A stretch of 64,000 bases of DNA from assembly GCA_907165135.1 (NCBI GenBank), contig OU015570.1, positions 1,701,525 through 1,765,524 of the forward strand. The letters run 5' to 3'. The notes under the pieces were generated by a model, which did not search any database, had not been told where the DNA came from, and saw only the letters and a list, made by a program, of their open reading frames with translations. The position numbers and the translations under genes were made by a program. The DNA is from Oikopleura dioica. Taxonomy: Eukaryota; Chordata; Appendicularia; Copelata; Oikopleuridae. This document shows positions 10,400-19,205 of the stretch, one piece after another (the stretch's first letter is position 1; each line of letters starts with the position of its first letter).

Positions 10400-10987
10400 C
10401 TATCAAGAGTCATTGAAACGTGTGAATATGCTCATTTTGCACCGGCCTCGCTCAAATTTGTTAAGATTATGCTCAACGGACTAAAATTTCCCTGCCTTAT
10501 CGATAGTGGCGCAAGTAGAACATGTTTCCGCTCAGATGTTCTAGATCTATTACCGTCAACTATCAACAAACAAATTCCATCTACAATCATGCTCAAGTGT
10601 GCGAACTCAGAAGTCGTCAATGTTAAAACGCTCAGCTCCCCAATTGACGTCAAATTCGAAACAAGCTCTTCGCCACTAAGATTGAAGTTAGATCCGCTCA
10701 TCGTTCAAAATTTATCGTGCCCGATCATTTTGGGAATGGATGCTCTCAAGGGGATAACGATCGGAGAAAAATCAGTCACTTTATTTAATAAGAAAATTCC
10801 AACAATAGATCCGAACTCAACTGATTTGTTCTTAACTGGCCTTATTGAAATCGACAAGAATTCTGGTCGTGAGAAAGAAGATTACGAAGCTTTCTTGAAG
10901 AGGCGATCAGAACAAGCCCAGAAAATCAATTTTGTTCCAGCTATTGGTTCTTATGGTGCAACTGACTTTGACTGTTTCCGATTTTGA
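10400..10987 (+). CDS. pro: Retroelement aspartic protease, in frame with gag across a UGA
   Basis: The frame is continuous with the Gag capsid frame through the single UGA at 10397-10399, and the context is UGA CUA. After about 23 linker codons comes MLNGLKFPCLIDSGASRTCF with the DSGA active site, a hydrophobic core, then PIILGMDALKG, the usual ILGxD-type C-terminal motif of Ty3/gypsy proteases. The protease would mature Gag. Since no start codon lies close after the UGA except the ATG at 10469, either readthrough or separate initiation is possible. The frame stops at 10985-10987, well before any reverse transcriptase core. Confidence 0.7.
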   Translation, partial: LSRVIETCEYAHFAPASLKFVKIMLNGLKFPCLIDSGASRTCFRSDVLDLLPSTINKQIPSTIMLKCANSEVVNVKTLSSPIDVKFETSSSPLRLKLDPLIVQNLSCPIILGMDALKGITIGEKSVTLFNKKIPTIDPNSTDLFLTGLIEIDKNSGREKEDYEAFLKRRSEQAQKINFVPAIGSYGATDFDCFRF

Positions 10988-11140
10988 GCGTGAAAAATAG
11001 AGCGCAACGGGATAAGTTATCGATAATAAAGGCGTTATTCAAAATTCTAAATCCTAGGATGGAAAGATCAAACACTCTTCTACAAACTGATCTTTTGTTC
11101 AAAAAATAGTTGGAATAGTTCAGAAGTTCTATGCGGTTAA

Positions 11141-11266
11141 CGAAACCCCGAGCTTTTCAACTGCTTCTGTGATCACGAAATTGCTGATTTTTGGTCGGCT
11201 AATAGAGAGAGCTTCAAAGATCATGTAGGAATAATCTTCCAAACTCTAGATTTGAGTTCAATTTGA
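11141..11266 (+). pseudogene. Reverse transcriptase remnant after internal deletion
   Basis: A 41-codon stretch ending in FWSANRESFKDHVGIIFQTL resembles the segment just after the YxDD box in Ty3/gypsy reverse transcriptases (xxS..xEEHxxHLxxVFxxL). Together with a 40-codon coding-like piece at 10987-11109 it suggests the pol gene continued here but lost most of the fingers and palm. No RNase H or integrase follows. The call rests on motif resemblance only. Confidence 0.35.
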
Positions 11267-11269
11267 AAA

Positions 11270-12040
11270 ATATCGCCAGAGCGGCCGTGAGGCGAGCGCA
11301 AGGCCCCGCGCCGATTTTCTGCATTACCCTTAAGGGAACGTCGACGATAATCAGGCATTTCTCAACCAAAATTTTTTTATACGATAAATAATCGAAGAAT
11401 TCTAATATTTCAGGTATCAAGAAATGCCTTTGAAGAATACATGAGCGTGAAGAAAAAAATTTTTTGAAAAAATGTAATCAAAAAATAAAAAAGTCGAAAA
11501 GATTTCTCCTATTGATCTCATCTGTAAATAAATTTATATCTCAAAATGAGCCTGAACGGCCCATTAAGTAAAAGCCGATTTTTGTGCGACCACCCTAATC
11601 ATATGACAAAAATCAATTTTTCACCGTTCACTCCCTATATATATGGTGTAACGGTCCTTTTGGCGATGGCGTAACGTTCCGATATGGCCTATTGGTCCGA
11701 GTTTTTAATAAAAATTCCCGAGAACGCAAAAAATAATCTATGCATAATTTAAATTTTATCCCGTCCCTCCTCTGGTTCCCCTCTTTCCAAAAATTTTCAT
11801 TTTTTTTCGTGAAGTACAATTTTTCAAAAGCGCTCGACACAGGATGACGTGGACATGTACACAGGTCCTGTGTCCGTTTGGAACCAAAAAAATCTTGATT
11901 TTACGAATGCACTCAGACAGTTTTAATAAGTTACAGGAGAGTAGGGATAAATATTTCGGTATAGAAAGAAGAGACTTTTTATTTCTCACTAAAACCTAAC
12001 CCGAACCCGGAGGCTTACCGAAATATTTTTCCATACTACG
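11270..12040. other. Non-coding DNA
   Basis: Stretch between the retroelement stub and the MITE cluster. No open fr with coding character, no terminal inverted repeats seen. Confidence 0.3.
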
Positions 12041-12043
12041 AGT

Positions 12044-12126
12044 TACAGTGGTTTTCCATTTTAAGAGCGTTTTTCAGATGACAAGAGTCGATCAAAACGC
12101 TCTGAAATTGGGCGAAAACCATTGTA
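12044..12126. mobile_element. 83-bp foldback element of the TTTTAAGAGCG family
   Basis: Starts TACAGTGGTTTTCC and ends with the near-complement GAAAACCATTGTA. The inner arms ATTTTAAGAGCGTTTT and AAAACGCTCTGAAAT pair with each other. It is a miniature relative of the 770-bp element at 46676-47445. Confidence 0.5.
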
Positions 12127-12184
12127 TTCAAAAAATCCTTTTCTAGAACACTTTTATAAGCTAAGTTTTATGTCTTGCTAAAAA

Positions 12185-12295
12185 TACCGTGGTTTCCATC
12201 TTAAGAGCGCCCGACTTAAGAGCGTTTTTGCGTATATTGTAAAATGTTGTCATCTGCAAAAATTCCAACTTAAGAGCGTTGTTAAGATTTTTATT
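12185..12295. mobile_element. Truncated copy of the 46.7-kb MITE
   Basis: Begins TACCGTGGTTTCCATCTTAA and matches the first 110 bp of the element at 46676 with scattered differences, including the repeated TTAAGAGCG words. It is cut on the right by the next MITE, which starts at 12296. Confidence 0.6.
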
Positions 12296-12884
12296 TACAG
12301 TGATAACCCATTTTAAGGCCGACCCTTTTAAGGCCACTTTTCCGAAAAATCTCAAAAATCTGTCATCCTTAAAAAATCCACTTTAAGGCCACTTTTTTCA
12401 ATTTCTATTCAAAACCCGAAAGTTGCAGTGTCACTTGAAAAAGCTTTTTATCTTCGACTGCCCGATGCCTCCTGTTTTTATATTTATTCTTATTTTTTGG
12501 TACTCTTCGATGATTTTTTCTCGAATTATACAATTAGCGATGATTTCTTACGGTCCTGTCTGAATTTTTACTTAGATTTGACTCCAAGTAATTAAATTTA
12601 TCATTATATTGGCGTCAAAAAATACGCAGAGAAATGTCTTAACCATTTTTCTTTCGAAAAAGCTCATTAATTATCTTCTTCACGTAACTTTTCTTTGACG
12701 TCTTCACTAGAATCTCTTCATATCTTTTTTTCTTATGATTCGTCATGTTACATGACTCATGAGTCATGAGTCATGTTGTTCCTTTTTTCAGACATGTTTT
12801 TCGAATATAATTTTTAAAATAATGAAAGAAAGAATCACCTTGAGTTCAATTCAAAAATCGGCCTTAAAATGGGTTTTTACTGTA
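12296..12884. mobile_element. 589-bp TA-flanked MITE (TTTTAAGGCCG family)
   Basis: Ends TACAGTGATAACCCATTTTA and, inverted, TACAGTAAAAACCCATTTTA, both running into AGGCCGA. TA is at each end. The left end repeats TTTTAAGGCC, as the other family repeats TTTAAGAGCG. No coding capacity. Confidence 0.7.
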
Positions 12885-13243
12885 TGTAAAGAGGTATTAT
12901 CATATATCAAAATGATCCCCAGAACACGAGGAATCTAATCATAGGCGATAATGACCGGTGCAAAAGTTTTGAAAAATCGGGGGGGGTGATCCCTTATGAC
13001 AGTAGCGCATGGCGCTAGAGTTCATTGGTGCTGGCGGAGCTTCGGCGATAATGCACGCTTATGCAGATTGTTCGCCGTCAAACCGAAGCACCTGTCGCAG
13101 TCATCAGAATCGTTGCGGGACACGTCCTTTTGCTGGGAATTGCCTATCCATCTGTCGAAGCAAAAAGTCCTCGACTTCTTATGATAGCTCAAAAAGTATG
13201 AAAAAAGGGGGTGTTAAACTATGATATTATTTAAATTTTATCG

Positions 13244-13426
13244 ATTCCTGCTTCCACTGCAAATATTGAACGGGTTTTCGGTAGAGTTAGCAAATATCTT
13301 CACGATCCGAAAAGAAGTCGAATCGAGGCGAACACGGTGCTGTTACTCAAACAATTTTCAATGACGCAAAGATTCGAAGAAGAACTTACGAAATATTGCA
13401 AGGAAAACAATATTCCTCTTGAATAA
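13244..13426 (+). pseudogene. hAT transposase C-terminal dimerisation domain
   Basis: A 60-codon frame with the classic hAT C-terminal signature. It opens IPASTANIERVFGRVSKYL, matching the (P)xSSAxSERxFS block, followed by R.SRIEANTVLLLKQF, the R-L-x(4-6)-V-x-x-L-x-x-L/I helix. It ends naturally at a TAA (13424-13426). The frame is closed 10 bp upstream by a TAA (13232-13234), and no DDE core is visible in the preceding kilobase. It is therefore a transposase tail left after deletion or an isolated last exon. Confidence 0.75.
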
Positions 13427-14156
13427 TCTTTCTATAATGTTTCAAACTATTTTTTCATCAATAAATTTTTTCAATGAAGAAGAAAAAAACATAAAAACAG
13501 GAAAACAACCATTTTTACAAAAATTTGAAACACTGGGCGTAATGAATATTTAAATTTGGTAAAAAATATTTTTTAGTTTGCGTCATTCTCGAATTATCTT
13601 TTGAACCCGATGCTGTATACTATACAGTGTATAGTCTATACAGTATAGTCTATACTGTATAGAGGATGCTCAGTGTAAAATTATTCGATAACTTTTCGCG
13701 TTTCTTTTTCTCCCCATTCATTTTTTCTATCACCACCATTTTGATCCCGATCAATCGTCGCATTAACTTCTTTTTCGGGAAACCCTTGGGTGCTTTATTT
13801 CTCGGATATTGCAAAATTATCAGATTTTTGATGAGCATTTGATGAGTTCTTGTAAGCACTACGTCTAAACTCGCCAAGGATCAACCAAAGCTTTATATTA
13901 TAAAATAGGTGGTGGTCTAAACTTTGAAGTTCATATGTGCGATAACAACTTCGGGTGGCCTAAACTTTGATCGTTCTCATGTGTGATTCTTTGAGAAAGT
14001 GGCCTAAACTTTGAATTTCCCCGGAGGCGCTTCTGCCATCGGTGACTAGAGCACTGCCCTACGCTTTATGCAGACCAATTAGGATTACGCTGCATTCAAG
14101 GTGATGACACACATGGAACTAGTCAGAGTGCCTCAGGGGAAATTCAAAGTGATTAA
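13427..14156. other. Non-coding DNA with a TATAC inverted-repeat cluster
   Basis: 13610-13665 is made of overlapping TATACTGTATA and TATAGTCTATA palindromes. 13905-14020 has three copies of the word CCTAAACTTTGA or CTAAACTTTGAA. No gene found. Confidence 0.4.
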
Positions 14157-14308
14157 CCGTGATTATCATTTCTGAGTGACTATTCTTGTCCGCCTACGCT
14201 CGTCATTTTAACATTTTCGCATAGGAAAAATGTTATAACGAAAAATTGTCAATGTTAATTGACGGAGCGTAGGCGGACACAGTAGTCATCTAGAAATGAT
14301 AATCGCGG
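14157..14308. mobile_element. 152-bp foldback MITE
   Basis: The two ends pair over about 45 bp: CCGTGATTATCATTTCT on the left against CCGCGATTATCATTTCT from the right, then GTCCGCCTACGCTC in both arms. Only a short AT-rich loop separates the arms. Confidence 0.65.
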
Positions 14309-14759
14309 TATATTTGTATTTATATTGTATTTGTATATATTTGAAGGCGAGCAATCATCTAGAAAATAAATTGGGACCGCCCGCTTTTAAAAACTACGTA
14401 TCGCAAGCGTGCCGCAGCAGTAGACAGCATTACTACTTATGGGAAAAACAAAGAGCTCAATTAAATAATTAAATTGCAAAATTATCGAAACCCTGCCGAA
14501 TAAAGCTCGTATTTAAAAATTCATTGGAGACAATTATCTTTAATTCACGCTCGTTCAATTTAAGAAAAAATTCTAGAATGAACTAAGCCGAGCAAGCGCC
14601 GCCTGTTTTTATTTTTTCAACTTCTCAGAAATCGACGTTCGTTCATCATAAATTTCAAAAAAGGGCTAGATACAAAAGCTAATAGCTTTTCTCTTTCAAT
14701 AACAATTATTTCATAAAAATAAATAATTTAAAAGAAAAAATAGGAATAAGGGTGAGGTA

Positions 14760-15393
14760 GGGTTCGCAATGAAAAAATTTTTGGTCCAAAAAAAATTGTT
14801 TAGATATTAATAGATCAAAATTAACAATTGTAATTTGACCTCAATAAGTCCAGAAAGTAAAAAAAAATCGGATTAATTATCCGATAAATGATTTTGTTAA
14901 AATTTTTTCGGAAAAATGAGGTTTTCTCGCCATGAGGGGGCAGGGCAACTTTGCGTCGCTGATATAATATAGTCTATATTATATAGATAAGGAATTCTCA
15001 AAACATATTTAAGTAAGTTTGTGTCATTAGAAAGAAACGCGTGGGCGCATTTCACATTTAAAGTTTATATTAACCAAAATTTTAAGATGACCTTATAAAA
15101 TGCTGACTAATAATCAAATAAACCTTATTAGTTTATTTTTGTACATTTAAAGAAAGCGATTGAAATTAAAGAATGAAGAAAAAAGAAGTGAATTATCGAT
15201 TACTAAAATCTAATATCCCGCTATGCCTATTTTTAAGATAAACTTATATAAAAAAGAGATCTCATATATTATCAGTGATCCCATAATTATTCCTATTGTT
15301 GGATGGTTAATCGGTAAGCCCTGTTTCATCTGGGGAGACATAAAAAAAATCTGATTTCAGATTTGAAACCCCACCATTTTTTCATTGCGAACC
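14760..15393. mobile_element. 634-bp TA-flanked MITE next to the pogo-like gene
   Basis: Ends GGGTTCGCAATGAAAAAAT and its inverted complement, each bordered by TA (14758-14759 and 15394-15395). No open frame. The right end lies 4 bp before the first readable codon of the gene at 15398, so it either truncated that gene or sits in one of its introns and supplies the CCCTAG acceptor-like end. Confidence 0.65.
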
Positions 15394-15397
15394 CTAG

Positions 15398-16450
15398 CTG
15401 AGCTTGAGAACAGATTCGGAAAGAAGCGAGTACATCATTAGAAAAGTGGATCAGTCCGGTAGAGCCATTGGAACCGTGAAAATCGAAAAAGATGCAAAGT
15501 TTTCGCCTTTTTCAAAAATGAAGAAGCAGCTGGAATTTGTAGAAGTTCGACAATACATTCCCCCAGTAAAGTCTCGCGACTCTCACAAACTCGCGGAAAT
15601 TGTTGCCTTTTCGATCGAGCACAGGTTTTCTGAGCCATCAACGCAGAACGATCCTGTTTCCATAGGTGCACGTTGGCGAATGGAATGCTTGACACCTGGC
15701 AGTACTTCAAAATCACAGGTACATGAAAAAGCTTTTTTGTGATATGATAAACGAAAGATAAGCCTTGTGATCAAGTTGTGAATCTTTGGCTGAAGAACAA
15801 GATAAAGACTGCTGTTGCTTTGTATGGAGCTCGACTTGGGCCTTTTCGAGGAGCGTGTCCGACTCGATCATGGGTTATCAAAAAGGTTTAAAAAAGATTT
15901 TACAGAACAATATTAAATTAAAATTAAGGCCTTCCAATTGATGCTTGAGATTCCGAAAGAAACGATCGACGCGTCTTGGAGAAAAGTGAATCTTGAGCAT
16001 CCAATGATCCATGAAGACTTTATCTTTGAAGTCGATGATGAAGAAGAAGAAATCGAAGTTGGTGCTCAAAATGGACAAGTTGGGGATGGTGCTCAGATGG
16101 AGGAAGAAGCCGAAGTTGGTGCTCAAAATGGAGAAGTTGGGTATGGTGCTCAGATGGAGGAGGTAGCGGATGAAGGATATCAAAATGGACAAGGCGGAGA
16201 AGTTGGTCAGATGATAGACGAAATGGTAGCTGAGATTGATTGGGAAATGGTTGGAGCAGAGAATGAAGCTTACGGTGGTGCTCAAATTGAAGAAATCGAT
16301 GATGAAATGGAAGAAAATGGAGGAGAAATGGATATTGGTAGGGTAAACGCACAAAAAATCAGCTTTTTTTCTAGGGGTCGTAGAAACTTTATTTTTGGTG
16401 ACGTGATTGCCCAACATGAAAAACTAAAATTTCCGAAAAAAAATTTTTAA
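15398..16450 (+). CDS. pogo/Tigger-type DDE transposase C-terminus, three exons, acidic tail
   Basis: Exons 15398-15718, 15763-15885 and 15929-16450, with GT-AG introns of 44 and 43 bp in phase 0. The join across intron 1 gives TPGSTSKSQ then PCDQVVN, which matches the conserved IPGGxTSKxQPxDxxxN block around the third catalytic Asp of CENP-B/pogo-type (DDE_1) transposases. Exon 2 has the following LK..I...Y helix. Exon 3 begins with IPKETIDASWRKVNL, the usual xETIxxSWxKxxI tail. Then come about 120 residues of acidic low-complexity repeats built on GAQNGQV and GAQMEE. Upstream catalytic motifs (NMDE, LDN) are absent: the first readable exon abuts a MITE. No ATG is near the start, so the 5' part is missing. 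It is either a remnant or a domesticated tail; the clean splicing favours recent use. Confidence 0.5.
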
Positions 16451-16843
16451 AAAAACCACCTGACATCATTCTAGCGCCCTCTAAAGGGCTCCAAAAATCT
16501 ATTTTTCGAGTGGATTGAGTTACAAAGCCGTGGAAGGTCTCATTCGACGCGCCTTGAGATTCTGATCATTTTGAGACAAAAAAATTTAGTGACAATACTT
16601 CTGATCGATCAGGAATCAGCTGGAGGACCTCTAGCTCCTTGCTGGAAGACCAGAAATTTACTGGAAGAATGAAGATTTTTAAATTGAAGTAAATTAAATC
16701 CTTAATTTTTTATAAAATTAAGAGATAAATATCATGTGATCACACGGAGGACTCTTGGAGGACTTTGTCGGGTTGAAAACATCAAGTTGGTGGAAGACAT
16801 CAAAATTCAAAATTTTTATTATTTTGTTTATTTTTAATTAAAA
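16451..16843. other. Left flank of the satellite, with GGAGGAC module
   Basis: 16620-16800 holds two diverged copies of the dispersed GGAGGACCTCT / GCTGGAAGACCA module. It appears to be the body of the repeat family whose terminal unit was amplified next door. Confidence 0.45.
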
Positions 16844-19205
16844 ATGGGCTTGACGGCCCGAAGGGCCGTCTCAGCCCCGTCCCTGGCTTTTTATTAAAAA
16901 TGGGCTTGACGGCCCGAAGGGCCGTCTCAGCCCCGTCCCTGGCTTTTAATTAAAAATGGGCTTGACGGCCCGAAGGGCCGTCTCAGCCCCGTCCCTGGCT
17001 TTTAATTAAAAATGGGCTTGACGGCCCGAAGGGCCGTCTCAGCCGTCCTGGCTTTTAATTAAAAATGGGCTTGACGGCCCGAAGGGCCGTCTCAGCCCGT
17101 CCTGGCTTTTAATTAAAAATGGGCTTGACGGCCCGAAGGGCCGTCTCAGCCGTCCTGGCTTTTAATTAAAAATGGGCTTGACGGCCCGAAGGGCCGTCTC
17201 AGCCGTCCTGGCTTTTAATTAAAAATGGGCTTGACGGCCCGAAGGGCCGTCTCAGCCGTCCCTGGCTTTTAATTAAAAATGGGCTTGACGGCCCGAAGGG
17301 CCGTCTCAGCCCCGTCCTGGCTTTTAATTAAAAATGGGCTTGACGGCCCGAAGGGCCGTCTCAGCCCCGTCCTGGCTTTTAATTAAAAATGGGCTTGACG
17401 GCCCGAAGGGCCGTCTCAGCCGTCCTGGCTTTTAATTAAAAATGGGCTTGACGGCCCGAAGGGCCGTCTCAGCCCCGTCCTGGCTTTTAATTAAAAATGG
17501 GCTTGACGGCCCGAAGGGCCGTCTCAGCCCCGTCCTGGCTTTTAATTAAAAATGGGCTTGACGGCCCGAAGGGCCGTCTCAGCCCCGTCCCTGGCTTTTA
17601 ATTAAAAATGGGCTTGACGGCCCGAAGGGCCGTCTCAGCCCCGTCCTGGCTTTTAATTAAAAATGGGCTTGACGGCCCGAAGGGCCGTCTCAGCCGTCCT
17701 GGCTTTTAATTAAAAATGGGCTTGACGGCCCGAAGGGCCGTCTCAGCCGTCCTGGCTTTTAATTAAAAATGGGCTTGACGGCCCGAAGGGCCGTCTCAGC
17801 CGTCCCTGGCTTTTAATTAAAAATGGGCTTGACGGCCCGAAGGGCCGTCTCAGCCGTCCTGGCTTTTAATTAAAAATGGGCTTGACGGCCCGAAGGGCCG
17901 TCTCAGCCGTCCCTGGCTTTTAATTAAAAATGGGCTTGACGGCCCGAAGGGCCGTCTCAGCCGTCCCTGGCTTTTAATTAAAAATGGGCTTGACGCCCCG
18001 AAGGGCCGTCTCAGCCCCGTCCCTGGCTTTTAATTAAAAATGGGCTTGACGGCCCGAAGGGCCGTCTCAGCCCCGTCCCTGGCTTTTAATTAAAAATGGG
18101 CTTGACGGCCCGAAGGGCCGTCTCAGCCCCGTCCTGGCTTTTAATTAAAAATGGGCTTGACGGCCCGAAGGGCCGTCTCAGCCGTCCCTGGCTTTTAATT
18201 AAAAATGGGCTTGACGGCCCGAAGGGCCGTCTCAGCCCCGTCCCTGGCTTTTAATTAAAAATGGGCTTGACGGCCCGAAGGGCCGTCTCAGCCGTCCCTG
18301 GCTTTTAATTAAAAATGGGCTTGACGGCCCGAAGGGCCGTCTCAGCCGTCCCTGGCTTTTAATTAAAAATGGGCTTGACGGCCCGAAGGGCCGTCTCAGC
18401 CCCGTCCCTGGCTTTTAATTAAAAATGGGCTTGACGGCCCGAAGGGCCGTCTCAGCCGTCCCTGGCTTTTAATTAAAAATGGGCTTGACGGCCCGAAGGG
18501 CCGTCTCAGCCCCGTCCCTGGCTTTTAATTAAAAATGGGCTTGACGGCCCGAAGGGCCGTCTCAGCCGTCCTGGCTTTTAATTAAAAATGGGCTTGACGG
18601 CCCGAAGGGCCGTCTCAGCCGTCCCTGGCTTTTAATTAAAAATGGGCTTGACGGCCCGAAGGGCCGTCTCAGCCCCGTCCCTGGCTTTTAATTAAAAATG
18701 GGCTTGACGGCCCGAAGGGCCGTCTCAGCCGTCCCTGGCTTTTAATTAAAAATGGGCTTGACGGCCCGAAGGGCCGTCTCAGCCCCGTCCCTGGCTTTTA
18801 ATTAAAAATGGGCTTGACGGCCCGAAGGGCCGTCTCAGCCCCGTCCCTGGCTTTTAATTAAAAATGGGCTTGACGGCCCGAAGGGCCGTCTCAGCCGTCC
18901 CTGGCTTTTAATTAAAAATGGGCTTGACGGCCCGAAGGGCCGTCTCAGCCCCGTCCCTGGCTTTTAATTAAAAATGGGCTTGACGGCCCGAAGGGCCGTC
19001 TCAGCCGTCCCTGGCTTTTAATTAAAAATGGGCTTGACGGCCCGAAGGGCCGTCTCAGCCCCGTCCCTGGCTTTTAATTAAAAATGGGCTTGACGGCCCG
19101 AAGGGCCGTCTCAGCCCCGTCCCTGGCTTTTAATTAAAAATGGGCTTGACGGCCCGAAGGGCCGTCTCAGCCCCGTCCCTGGCTTTTAATTAAAAATGGG
19201 CTTGA
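16844..19205. repeat. Satellite of about 43 units, each with two palindromes
   Basis: Tandem array of a 53-56 bp unit. Each unit has a perfect 8-bp stem hairpin GACGGCCC-GAA-GGGCCGTC and a 12-bp palindrome TTTTAATTAAAA. Length variants differ only at two short C-runs (AGCC or AGCCCC, GTCC or GTCCC), giving 53-, 54-, 55- and 56-bp forms. Otherwise copies are almost identical; one unit near 17995 has GACGCCCC. The last unit breaks to GGGCTTGACAAAGG and passes into a sequence (TCTCAGTT, GTCCCCAACCCC) that also follows single units at 2930 and 47690. The array therefore grew inside a copy of a dispersed repeat. Confidence 0.9.

Noticed and set aside
13009-13224. ORF with GAGGASAIMHAYAD, resembling a metabolic-enzyme glycine loop
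   Set aside because: All three frames are open, nothing continues on either side, and no family could be named.
14041-14110. tRNA-like segment near 14.05 kb
   Set aside because: No convincing cloverleaf, no B-box and no anticodon stem on inspection. No tRNA or rRNA gene was found elsewhere either.
16844-19205. CRISPR array
   Set aside because: The whole unit repeats without unique spacers, and the host is eukaryotic. It is a satellite.
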